64,000 nucleotides of DNA from Salinisphaera sp002433465 (GTDB taxonomy: Bacteria; Pseudomonadota; Gammaproteobacteria; Nevskiales; Salinisphaeraceae), in NCBI RefSeq assembly GCF_040361435.1, contig NZ_APNL01000017.1, positions 27,936-91,935 of the forward strand. Reading direction: 5' to 3'. The notes beneath the pieces were generated by a model. The model saw nothing but the letters and a program-made list of their open reading frames with translations. It was not told where the DNA came from and did not search any database. A program made the translations under genes and the position numbers. This document shows, one piece after another, positions 45,602 to 53,632 of the stretch (its first letter is position 1; each line of letters begins with the position of its first letter).

Positions 45602-47752
45602 TTACTGTCCGAAGTACGTTTCGCCGTTGGCGGCCATTTCCCGCATGCGCTCGGTGGGCTCGTAGAGCTTGCCGAGATGGCTGTACTGGTCGGCCTTGTC
45701 ACAGACCGTAGCCAGCCCCTGGGCATCGGCGTACTTGAGTGCGCCACCGCGGAACGGCGGAAAGCCCAGGCCCATGATCAGGCCCATATCGACCTCGTTC
45801 GGGGTTTCGGCAATGCCTTCCTCGAGCGCACGGGCGGCCTCGATGATCAGCGGAATCATCATGCGATCGATGATCTCGTCGGCCTCGAAGTCCTTCTGTC
45901 CGTCCTTCTGGACGCTGGCGACCAGCTCATAGGCCTTGTCGTCCGGAACCTTCTTGGGACGGCCCTTCTTGTCCTTTTCGTACTTGTAATAACCGGCGCC
46001 GCTTTTCTGACCGAGCCGGTCGTTTTCGACCATGACGTCCAGCGACGACTTGCCTTCGTTCGACATACGGTCGGGATAGCCTTCGGCCAGCACTTCCTCG
46101 ACGTGCTGGGACGTATCCATGCCGACCACGTCGGACAGATAGGCCGGGCCCATGGGCCAGCCGAACTTCTCCATGACCTTGTCGATCTTGGCGAAGTCCG
46201 CGCCGTCGGTGATCAGCTGCTGGAAGCCGAAGAAGTACGGGAACAGGATACGGTTGACCAGAAAGCCGGGGCAGTCGTTGACCACGATCGGCGTCTTGCC
46301 CAGCCGATGCGCGTAATCGACGATCGTGGCGATCGCCTCTTCCGAGCTCTTCTCGCCCTTGATTACTTCAACCAGCGGCATCTTGTGTACCGGGTTGAAG
46401 AAATGCATGCCCAGGAAGTTCTCGGGACGCTTGAGATCAGCGGCGAGCGTGTCGATGGAAATACTCGAAGTATTCGATGCAAGTATCGTTTTTTCCGAGA
46501 CTTTTTCTTCGGTCTCGGCCAGTACGCTCTTCTTGATCTTCGGGTTCTCGACCACGGCTTCAATCACCGCATCGACGTTGCCGAAGTCGCCATAGGTCAG
46601 CGTCGGGCGGATACGCGACATGCCCTCGGCCATTTTGGCGGTGTCCATCTTGCCGCGTTCGACGCCCTTGGAGAAATGCTTGGCCGCTTCCTCCAGGCCC
46701 TGGTCGATCGCCTCTTCCTTGATGTCTTTCATCAGGATCGGCACGCCCTTGTAGGCGCTCTGGTAGGCGATACCGCCGCCCATGATGCCGGCGCCCAATA
46801 CCGCGGCCTGCTCGATGGTGTGCGCGATCTTGCCGTATTTCTTGCCTTTCTTTTTGATCAGCTGGTCGTTGAGGAACAGCTGAATGAGGGCAGCGGCTTC
46901 GGTCGTCTTAGCCAGCTTGATGAAACCCTCGGTTTCTTCCTTGATGGCCGCGTCGCGCTCCATGCCCGCTGCCTTTGCCATGCGGTCGATGGCTTCGATC
47001 GGTGCAGGGTACATGCCCTTGGTCTGGCCCAGGACGTAGCCCTTGGACGTCTGGAACGTCATCGCGGCTTCGGTCTTGTTGAGCTTGAGCGGTGCTTTCT
47101 TTTCGGCCTTGCGGGCCTTCCAGTCGAACTCGCCGGCGATGGCGCGATCGAGCAGATCGCGCGCCGCGGCTTCGAGCTCGTCCTCGGCCACGACGGCGTC
47201 TACCATGCCCGCCTTGAAGGCCTTGTCGGCCCGGCGCGGGTTGCCGTCAGCGATCCATTCAATCGCGTTGTCGGCGCCGATCAGACGCGGTGTACGCACG
47301 GTGCCGCCAAAACCGGGATAGATGCCCAGCTTTGTTTCAGGGAAGCCGATCTGGGCCTTCTCGCCCATCACCCGGTAATCGGTGGACAGGCACATTTCCA
47401 GACCGCCGCCCAGCGCCATGCCGTTGATGGCGGTCACGCTCGGGAAATCCAGATCCTCGATGGTCGAGAACATGCGGTTGGCGTCGGCCATCCACTCGCG
47501 CATCTCGTCGTCGGAGGCCTTGAAGCGCTCGCCGAATTCCATGATGTCGGCGCCGACAATGAAGGCCGGCTTGGCGGATTTGACCAGCAGCCCCTTCACG
47601 TCGTCGGCGTGAGCCAGCGCCTTCGCGGCCTCGTTGAGATCGTTGATGGTGGCCTGGTCGAACTTGTTGACCGATTGTTCGCGTGCATCGAAACACAGCA
47701 CGGCGATCCCGTCGGTGACGTCCACCGACAGTTTTGATCCCTCATAAAGCAT
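45602..47752 (-). CDS. fadB: fatty acid oxidation complex alpha subunit
   Basis: 716 residues from ATG 47752 (MLYEGSKLSV), the usual FadB N-terminus; an in-frame ATG at 47767 and a longer frame are less likely. The crotonase domain has GMALGGGLEMCLSTDYR and PETKLGIYPGFGGTVR. The dehydrogenase domain begins VLGAGIMGGGIAYQSA and has NTSSISI and GMHFFNPVHKMPLVEVI. It gives enoyl-CoA hydratase, isomerase and 3-hydroxyacyl-CoA dehydrogenase activity. No FadR or FadE gene is adjacent. Confidence 0.96.
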   Translation of the reverse strand: MLYEGSKLSVDVTDGIAVLCFDAREQSVNKFDQATINDLNEAAKALAHADDVKGLLVKSAKPAFIVGADIMEFGERFKASDDEMREWMADANRMFSTIEDLDFPSVTAINGMALGGGLEMCLSTDYRVMGEKAQIGFPETKLGIYPGFGGTVRTPRLIGADNAIEWIADGNPRRADKAFKAGMVDAVVAEDELEAAARDLLDRAIAGEFDWKARKAEKKAPLKLNKTEAAMTFQTSKGYVLGQTKGMYPAPIEAIDRMAKAAGMERDAAIKEETEGFIKLAKTTEAAALIQLFLNDQLIKKKGKKYGKIAHTIEQAAVLGAGIMGGGIAYQSAYKGVPILMKDIKEEAIDQGLEEAAKHFSKGVERGKMDTAKMAEGMSRIRPTLTYGDFGNVDAVIEAVVENPKIKKSVLAETEEKVSEKTILASNTSSISIDTLAADLKRPENFLGMHFFNPVHKMPLVEVIKGEKSSEEAIATIVDYAHRLGKTPIVVNDCPGFLVNRILFPYFFGFQQLITDGADFAKIDKVMEKFGWPMGPAYLSDVVGMDTSQHVEEVLAEGYPDRMSNEGKSSLDVMVENDRLGQKSGAGYYKYEKDKKGRPKKVPDDKAYELVASVQKDGQKDFEADEIIDRMMIPLIIEAARALEEGIAETPNEVDMGLIMGLGFPPFRGGALKYADAQGLATVCDKADQYSHLGKLYEPTERMREMAANGETYFGQ

Positions 47753-47927
47753 GGATGCTGACTCCATATAAGATGAACATTGCCCCGACCGCCCAATGCG
47801 GCCAGGCCTTGGAACTCGTGGCGATACGGTAGCGTACTGTCGGTGGCGCCACAATCGTAACGGCTGCCATGCCGCCGACGGACAGGCAACGTCGAGGCAC
47901 CCTATTTCGTAACATTGCGCAGTGTTT

Positions 47928-47956
47928 TTGACAGTCTGCGCGGCGCGTGGTTATCT
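47928..47956 (+). promoter_or_regulatory. sigma-70 promoter of the phasin-like gene
   Basis: TTGACA (47928-47933), 17-base spacer, TTATCT (47951-47956). A consensus -35 with ideal spacing, 35 bases before ATG 47991. Confidence 0.65.
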
Positions 47957-47990
47957 ACGTTTTCCTTTTAATGCAAGGCGAACTCAGGTC

Positions 47991-48920
47991 ATGGCGAAAT
48001 CCGACAACCGCATCAGCAAACTGCGCAAGGATGTCGATAAGCTGCGCAAGAACTATACGGGCGCATTCACCTCCGCCAATCGCGCGGTCTACGATGGCAT
48101 CGAGCAACTCGCCGAGCACGAACTCGCGGCGCTCAAGACCCACTACGAGGAAGCGATCAAGAGCCTCAAGACACTGCGCAAGGGTGGCGCACCGCGCGAG
48201 CTGGCCGTGGCCCAGCTGCAGCTGATTCAGGACACCATTGACCGGATCATGAACAACGCTCGCGAGAGCATGGCGATCCTCGACGGCACGCGCGCCAAGA
48301 TCAACGAAGAGATCCGCCGCAATCTCGAAGGCAGCCAGCAGATTGCACAGGATGCCGCCACCCAGGCCAAGGCCGAGGCGAAGACCGAGGCAACCCAGGC
48401 CAAAAAGCGCAAGACGCAGGCCAAACGCAAGACCGGTCAGGCCGCCAGCACCGCCAAGGCAAAGGCCAGCAGCGCTGCATCCAAGGCCGAGTCGGCCGCG
48501 GACGAGGCCACGGCAAAAGCCGAAAGCGCTGCGCCGACCAAGGCCAAGAGCACCGCCAAGAAGCGCAGCAGCTCAGCGAAGTCTGCGACCAGCGGCACGA
48601 AGAGTCGCGCCAGCACGAGCAAGCGCAGCGCCTCGACGGGTTCGGGCAGCGCCAAGAAGAGCACGGCCGCAAGCAAGTCCGGCACCGCCAAGAGCGGCAC
48701 CCGCAAATCGACGACCACGCGCAAGCGTAGCGCCAGCAGCGGCACGGCCAGCAAACAGGCCGGCGGCTCAACCAAGTCCAGCACGTCCTCGAACACCGCC
48801 AGCAGCTCGACCAGCGGTAGCGGCTCGACCAGCGGCTCAAGTTCGAATACCGGCTCGACCACCGGCTCTGGCAACGACAACGCCACCTCCAATTCGGGCT
48901 CTAGCTCCAGTTCGAGCTAA
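47991..48920 (+). CDS. phasin-like protein with long Ala/Lys/Ser-rich tail
   Basis: 309 residues from ATG 47991. Residues 1-~110 are an amphipathic helical phasin-like domain (KLRKNYTGAFTSANRAVYDGIEQLAEHEL... IDRIMNNARESMAILDGTRAKI). Residues ~120-250 are Ala/Lys-rich with repeated AKAE, KSGTAK and KR clusters, like histone H1 or the PhaF C-terminus. The last ~55 residues are almost only Ser/Thr/Gly/Asn. Phasin-type proteins coat PHA granules and the basic tail could bind DNA. No pha genes are in the window. A consensus promoter and a terminator frame the gene. Confidence 0.72.
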   Translation: MAKSDNRISKLRKDVDKLRKNYTGAFTSANRAVYDGIEQLAEHELAALKTHYEEAIKSLKTLRKGGAPRELAVAQLQLIQDTIDRIMNNARESMAILDGTRAKINEEIRRNLEGSQQIAQDAATQAKAEAKTEATQAKKRKTQAKRKTGQAASTAKAKASSAASKAESAADEATAKAESAAPTKAKSTAKKRSSSAKSATSGTKSRASTSKRSASTGSGSAKKSTAASKSGTAKSGTRKSTTTRKRSASSGTASKQAGGSTKSSTSSNTASSSTSGSGSTSGSSSNTGSTTGSGNDNATSNSGSSSSSS

Positions 48921-48943
48921 ATCGGGTATCCTTTTGCCCACCG

Positions 48944-48972
48944 GGCCGCTCTCTACGGGGGCGGCCTTTTTT
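48944..48972 (+). terminator. terminator of the phasin-like gene
   Basis: GGCCGC (48944-48949) and GCGGCC (48961-48966) with an 11-base loop, then six T. Confidence 0.75.
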
Positions 48973-49054
48973 ATTGGCGCCGCGCCAGGCCCCCGATCGC
49001 CCGGGCCACCTGACGGCTGGCACCGGTATCTTTCATTGTTCCGGTTCGTTGCGA

Positions 49055-49987
49055 ATGCTCGATCTTGCCGATAGCACCCAGCTTCTGCGCCTGCTGGCCG
49101 AGCCCACCCGGCTGCGGTTGTTGCTGCTGCTTATCGACCAGCCGATGACGGTCGCGGAGCTCACCAACGTCACCCAGCTCACCCAGAGCCGCGTATCGAG
49201 CCACCTGGCACGGCTGCGCGAAGCCGAACTGGTGCAGGATCGCGCGGTGGCGAACGCCCGTTTCTACAGCGTGGACGTCAAACGCTGGCACCACGATATG
49301 CGTCCGCTCTGGGGGGCGCTGCTGGATACCCTGGACGATGCCGTGGTGCATCGCGACCGCGAGCATGCAGCAGCGATCGTGCGCCAGCGCACGGCGCGCA
49401 GCAGCTGGGTGGAGTCGGTCGCTGGCAGCATGGAACGCCAGTATTCGCCGGGCCGAACCTGGGAAGCCATGAGCCGTGCGCTCATCGAACTGCTCGAACT
49501 GGGCGATGTCCTCGATATCGCCTCCGGCGACGGCGTACTTGCCGAACTACTCTGCCGACGCGCCCGCCACGTGACCTGTGTCGATCGCAGCGCAGCGGTC
49601 ATCGATGCCGCACGTACGCGCCTGAGCCAACAGACCAACGTGGGTTTTCGAATCGGCGACATGCATGCGCTGCCGTTCGACGACGCCAGCTTCGACCAGG
49701 CCTTCTTGCTGCATGCGTTAAGCTACAGCGAAACACCCGAAACCGCACTGACCGAAGCCGCCCGCATCCTGCGCCCCGGCGGGCGCCTGACGCTGGCCAC
49801 CATCGGCCGACACGAACATGCGTCGACGGTCGCCGCCTACGACCACGTCAACCTCGGCTTCGAGGTCGCCCAGCTGAGCACATGGCTCGAAACCGCGGGC
49901 CTGCAGGTACATGACTGTGCCCAGCGCGCGCGCGAGCCGCAGCCACCCTATTTCCGAGTGATCACCGCCAGTGCGAGCAAGCCATGA
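49055..49987 (+). CDS. ArsR-type regulator fused to a class I SAM methyltransferase
   Basis: 310 residues from ATG 49055. Residues ~1-85 are an ArsR winged HTH (LAEPTRLRLLLLLIDQPMTVAELTN, LTQSRVSSHLARLREAELV). Residues ~140-300 are a methyltransferase with the SAM motif VLDIASGDGVLAELL and post-motifs IGDMHALPFDDASFDQAFLLHAL and LRPGGRLTLATI. Such fusions are widespread, often near methionine-cycle genes in other bacteria, but not here. Its TGA overlaps the ATG of the VTT gene. Confidence 0.88.
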   Translation: MLDLADSTQLLRLLAEPTRLRLLLLLIDQPMTVAELTNVTQLTQSRVSSHLARLREAELVQDRAVANARFYSVDVKRWHHDMRPLWGALLDTLDDAVVHRDREHAAAIVRQRTARSSWVESVAGSMERQYSPGRTWEAMSRALIELLELGDVLDIASGDGVLAELLCRRARHVTCVDRSAAVIDAARTRLSQQTNVGFRIGDMHALPFDDASFDQAFLLHALSYSETPETALTEAARILRPGGRLTLATIGRHEHASTVAAYDHVNLGFEVAQLSTWLETAGLQVHDCAQRAREPQPPYFRVITASASKP

Positions 49988-50724
49988 CTGAACAATCGTC
50001 GCGCCGCCTGTCGCGCCTGATCGCGGGCGCGATCTGGGGCACGCTGCTGGTGGCGGCGCTGGTCTGGATCTATGTTCAGGATCTGTCGATTCGCGAGATC
50101 ATGCGCCTGGTCTACGAGTACGTGGTGGACAACCCGTTCGCACCGCTGGCCTATATCGTGATCTACGGGCTGCGTTCGCTGACCTTCTTCCCTGCGATGT
50201 GGCTGACCATCGCGGCCGGCAGCCTGTTCGGATTCGGGCCCGGCCTGGTCTATGCGCTGATCGGCGAGAATCTATCCGCCAACATCGCCTATTTCATGGC
50301 CCGCTTCTTTCGCAGCGAAGAACACGCCCAGGACCACAAGAACCCCCGTATCGCCGCGTTCCGCCGGCTGCTCGTCGAGCAGGCCTTCCCTACCACGGTG
50401 GTTCTGCGCGCCTCGTTTCTGCCGTTTGACCTCGTCAACTACGCCTGCGGGCTGCTGCGCGTGCCGTGGGTGCCCTATTTTCTGGCCAGCGTCATCGGCA
50501 TGCTGCCGCCCATGATTACGTTCGTGAGCTTCGGCGCGACCGTCAACCTTCCCGATCTGCTCGCGCAGCAGACGTTCTCGCCCGAGCAACTCATTGACGC
50601 GAAACAGCTGATGATTTCGGGCGGGCTGCTGGTGGCCAGCGCCGTGATCGCCTTTTTCGCGCATCGACGCCGCAAGACGCTCGCGGCCCGGGCCGAACGC
50701 CGGGCCGCCGCCGATTCCGATTGA
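49984..50724 (+). CDS. TVP38/TMEM64 (VTT/DedA-superfamily) membrane protein
   Basis: 246 residues, about six hydrophobic helices. SLTFFPAMWLTIAAGSLFGFGPGLVYALIGENLSANIAYFMARFF and LRASFLPFDLVNYACGLLRVPWVPYFLAS are family signatures. Members are linked to lipid or undecaprenyl-phosphate translocation and envelope homeostasis. Coupled to the ArsR-methyltransferase by ATGA. A ~55-base gap leads to the antiporter operon on the same strand. Confidence 0.85.
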   Translation: MTEQSSRRLSRLIAGAIWGTLLVAALVWIYVQDLSIREIMRLVYEYVVDNPFAPLAYIVIYGLRSLTFFPAMWLTIAAGSLFGFGPGLVYALIGENLSANIAYFMARFFRSEEHAQDHKNPRIAAFRRLLVEQAFPTTVVLRASFLPFDLVNYACGLLRVPWVPYFLASVIGMLPPMITFVSFGATVNLPDLLAQQTFSPEQLIDAKQLMISGGLLVASAVIAFFAHRRRKTLAARAERRAAADSD

Positions 50725-50778
50725 CGGGAACCCGGGCGCTTTGTAGCCTTCAGACAAGCAACTTTTTTCGGGGACCGC

Positions 50779-51285
50779 GTGCGCTATTTGCTCGGGCTGA
50801 TCATCGGCGCTGCCACCCTGTGGCTGCTCCTGTCGGGCGTTTACAAGCCCATCGTGCTTGGCCTGGGCGGCTTTTCGGTGCTGTTCTGTGCCTATGTATG
50901 CCATCGCATGGGCATTGTCGACCGCGAGAGCGTGCCTTTGCATCTGCTTGCTCGGCTGCCGCTGTATGCGCTCTGGCTGGGCGGCGAAATCGCGAAATCC
51001 AACTGGGATGTCGCCAAGCGCATCGTGTTGCCGGGGCGTCGTATCTCGCCGACGATCGTGCGCCTGCGCGCCCATCAGTCGAGCGAGCTCGGCCAGGCGA
51101 TCTTCGCCAACTCGATCACTCTGACGCCCGGCACGGTGACCGTGGCGCTGCGAAACGGTGACGCCATCGTGCATGCGATAACCGAAGACAACGCCACGGA
51201 TATGGAAGGCGGCGACATGGACCAGCGCGTGCGCCGGCTCGAACGTCCCTTCGGCGCGTCCGCACGCCGCGAGGAGACCCCATGA
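50779..51285 (+). CDS. mrpE: Na+/H+ antiporter subunit E
   Basis: 168 residues from GTG 50779. Two N-terminal hydrophobic helices and the conserved VAKRIVLPGRRISPTIVRL, then FANSITLTPGTVTVAL, which is the MrpE signature. A small accessory subunit of the Mrp complex in the inner membrane. First gene of the operon; it overlaps mrpF by ATGA. Confidence 0.92.
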   Translation: MRYLLGLIIGAATLWLLLSGVYKPIVLGLGGFSVLFCAYVCHRMGIVDRESVPLHLLARLPLYALWLGGEIAKSNWDVAKRIVLPGRRISPTIVRLRAHQSSELGQAIFANSITLTPGTVTVALRNGDAIVHAITEDNATDMEGGDMDQRVRRLERPFGASARREETP

Positions 51286-51572
51286 TGTTTCTCGTCGCCA
51301 TCATCGCCATTGTCGTCACCATGCTGCTGATTCTGGTGCGCGCCCTGCTGGGGCCCACGGTCTACGACCGCATCCTGGCCATCAATCTGTTCGGCACCAA
51401 GACCGTGCTGTTCGTGGCGGTGCTGGGCTTTCTCAACGGCCGGCCGGAATTTCTCGATCTCGGCCTGATCTACGCGCTGATCAATTTCATCGGCACGGTG
51501 ACGGTGCTCAAGTTCATGCAGTACGGCGATCTCGGCTGGGAAGCCGCGAGCAAGGAAAAGCCCGATGTATGA
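51282..51572 (+). CDS. mrpF: Na+/H+ antiporter subunit F
   Basis: 96 residues with three membrane helices. RALLGPTVYDRILAINLFGTKTVL and DLGLIYALINFIGTVTVLKF are typical MrpF. It ends 39 bases before mrpG. Confidence 0.92.
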   Translation: MMFLVAIIAIVVTMLLILVRALLGPTVYDRILAINLFGTKTVLFVAVLGFLNGRPEFLDLGLIYALINFIGTVTVLKFMQYGDLGWEAASKEKPDV

Positions 51573-51611
51573 ACCGGCCCGTTCGTACTTCACCGCCCTG
51601 CGGGTTCTGCG

Positions 51612-51926
51612 ATGAATGCTCTTATCGATACCGCGAGCTGGATTTTGCTGGCCGGCGGCGCGTTGTTCAGCGTGATTGGCGGTATCGGCATGCTGCGCAT
51701 GCCCGATTTCTATACGCGCATGCATGCAGCCTCGGTCACCGATACCGCCGGCATGATCCTGATGCTTGCCGGGCTGATGCTGCAGGCGGGGCTTACGCTC
51801 GTAACCGCGAAGCTGGTGTTCGTGATGCTTTTTCTGCTCATTACCAGCCCGACCGCGACCCATGCCCTGGCCCGTGCCGCGCTCGAAGACGGGATCGAGC
51901 CGCAAGTCGATCACGACAAGCGTTGA
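51612..51926 (+). CDS. mrpG: Na+/H+ antiporter subunit G
   Basis: 104 residues, three helices. FSVIGGIGMLRMPDFYTRMHAASVTDTAGMIL is the MrpG signature and SPTATHALARAA follows helix 3. A 169-bp gap to the next gene holds no apparent gene and may hold a second start region for transcription or translation. Confidence 0.92.
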   Translation: MNALIDTASWILLAGGALFSVIGGIGMLRMPDFYTRMHAASVTDTAGMILMLAGLMLQAGLTLVTAKLVFVMLFLLITSPTATHALARAALEDGIEPQVDHDKR

Positions 51927-52095
51927 TGCCTGCGCCGACCGATAACCGCCGGGCGTTCGTTGACGCCCGCCACCCCGGCCTGCGGATTACGGTCCGTGCG
52001 CTGCACGGGGCGTGGTGTAGCATGAGACCGTCGCCACGCCAGCACCCCGTGACGAAGCGTTCGTCGCCGCGGTTCACCGACAACAGGATTGCCAA

Positions 52096-52662
52096 GTGAC
52101 CACGGATATCGCGCTCAACATCGTTCTGCTGAGCTTCATGGCTATCGTCGGCATGGCGATCGCACGGCTGCGCAACCTGTTCCCGGTGGCCATGCTCACC
52201 GGGCTGTACAGCCTGCTCTCGGCCAGCCTGTTCACGCTGCTCGACGCCGTCGATGTCGCGCTTACCGAGGCCGCCGTCGGCGCCGGTGTGACCACCGTGC
52301 TGTTCCTGGCCACCTTCGGCCTGACGCGCGCACGCGAAAAGCCGGTACCCCGCTCGCGCACCCTTATTGGCCTGGCGGTCACGATGCTCACCGGGGCGGT
52401 GCTGGTGTATGCGAGTCTCGACATGCCCCACTTCGGGTCCGCCGATACCCCGGTGCAGACGCATCCGCTGCGCGATCGCTATCTCAACCAGATGAGCGAA
52501 GAGATCGACGTGCCAAACGCGGTAACCGCCGTACTCGGCAGCTATCGTGGCTACGATACGCTGGGTGAGGTCGTGGTGGTGTTCACCGCGGGAATCGGGG
52601 TACTGATGTTGCTGGGCGTGGCCTGGCATCGTCCGCGCAAGTCCGACAAGCGAGAACAGTAA
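52096..52662 (+). CDS. DUF4040/MbhDE-type antiporter subunit (equivalent of the MrpA C-terminus)
   Basis: 188 residues from GTG 52096, with AGGA seven bases upstream. The first ~80 residues (IARLRNLFPVAMLTGLYSLLSASLFTLLDAVDVALTEAAVGAGVTTVLFL) are a DUF4040/MbhD domain; the rest, with a long loop then ...RGYDTLGEVVVVFTAGIGVLML, matches MbhE. In ordinary Mrp systems these domains are the C-terminal part of MrpA, so this gene is that part on its own. It overlaps mrpB by TAATG. Confidence 0.85.
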   Translation: MTTDIALNIVLLSFMAIVGMAIARLRNLFPVAMLTGLYSLLSASLFTLLDAVDVALTEAAVGAGVTTVLFLATFGLTRAREKPVPRSRTLIGLAVTMLTGAVLVYASLDMPHFGSADTPVQTHPLRDRYLNQMSEEIDVPNAVTAVLGSYRGYDTLGEVVVVFTAGIGVLMLLGVAWHRPRKSDKREQ

Positions 52663-53114
52663 TGCGTGAACATACCGTCTTGCGGGTGGTCACCAAGGTT
52701 CTGATCGCCCCCATCATCCTCTTCGCTCTGTATGTGCAGTTTCATGGCGACTACAGCCCGGGCGGCGGTTTCCAGGCCGGCGTGGTGTTCGCGGCGGCGA
52801 TCATCCTGTATGCGCTGATCTTCGGCCTGGCCGAGGCGCGGCGCGCGGTATCGCCCAACCTGCTGCGTATCACCGGTGCGCTCGGGGCGCTGATATTCGC
52901 TGGCACCGGTGTCTATTCCCTGCTGCGCGGCGGCAACTTTCTCGACTACGACTATCTCGCCCACGATGCGGTGCATGGCCAGCACTACGGGCTGTTGCTG
53001 GTCGAGTTCGGCGTCGGGCTGACGGTGGTGTCGGTCATTACATCGATCTTCTACGTCTTTGCCGGCCGCGGCCGCCGCAACGACGACGAACAACCGCCCG
53101 GGGACGCACGATGA
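52662..53114 (+). CDS. mrpB: Na+/H+ antiporter subunit B
   Basis: 150 residues, four helices. VLRVVTKVLIAPIILFALYVQFHGDYSPGGGFQAGVVFAAAIIL is the MrpB signature. TAATG overlap upstream and ATGA overlap with mrpC downstream show tight coupling. Confidence 0.92.
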   Translation: MREHTVLRVVTKVLIAPIILFALYVQFHGDYSPGGGFQAGVVFAAAIILYALIFGLAEARRAVSPNLLRITGALGALIFAGTGVYSLLRGGNFLDYDYLAHDAVHGQHYGLLLVEFGVGLTVVSVITSIFYVFAGRGRRNDDEQPPGDAR

Positions 53115-53632
53115 GTCTGGCGTCGATCGCCGATAACTTCTTCGGCCTGTTCAATTACTGGGTGGTCATCGTGCTGATGATGATCGGTTTCTATACCGTC
53201 ATCTCCCACGACAACCTGGTCAAGAAACTCATCGGTCTGAACCTGTTCCAGACGGCGGTGTTCGTGTTTTATATCAGCATGGGCAAGATCAGCGGTTCGA
53301 CCGCGCCTATCCTCATGTCGGGCAAGGGCAGCGAAGACGTGCTCTATGCCCATCCGTTACCCCATGTGCTGATCCTGACCGCGATCGTGGTCGGGGTATC
53401 CACCACGGCTCTGGGCCTGGCGCTGGTGGTGCGTATCAACGAAGCCTACGGCAGTATCGAGGAAGATGACGTTCTCGAAGCCGACTTCGAAACACAGGAA
53501 GAAGAAACCGAGGAAGAAGCCGAGCGTACGGCCCGAGCCGAGGCACGCCAGGAGCGCGAAAGCGCCCAGCAGGACCACGACGACGGCCGTGAAGAAGACG
53601 AAGCGGACGACGATCGGGAGACGCGCTCGTGA
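53111..53632 (+). CDS. mrpC: Na+/H+ antiporter subunit C (NuoK-like) with long acidic tail
   Basis: 173 residues. Residues 1-~115 are a three-helix NuoK/MrpC protein (MMIGFYTVISHDNLVKKLIGLNLFQTAVFVFY; PHVLILTAIVVGVSTTALGLALVVRI). The last ~60 residues are a hydrophilic tail dominated by Glu/Asp/Arg, which standard MrpC lacks. The tail is probably cytoplasmic. The stop overlaps the GTG of the next gene. Confidence 0.9.
   Translation: MSLASIADNFFGLFNYWVVIVLMMIGFYTVISHDNLVKKLIGLNLFQTAVFVFYISMGKISGSTAPILMSGKGSEDVLYAHPLPHVLILTAIVVGVSTTALGLALVVRINEAYGSIEEDDVLEADFETQEEETEEEAERTARAEARQERESAQQDHDDGREEDEADDDRETRS

Noticed and set aside
44483..47737. 1084-codon open frame on the plus strand opposite fadA and fadB
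   Set aside because: It is the antisense shadow of two high-GC genes with clear thiolase and FadB motifs. Its translation is His/Arg/Gly-rich and has no domain.
51569..52099. 176-codon frame overlapping mrpG
   Set aside because: Wrong frame relative to mrpG; it is an Arg/His-rich shadow without a domain.
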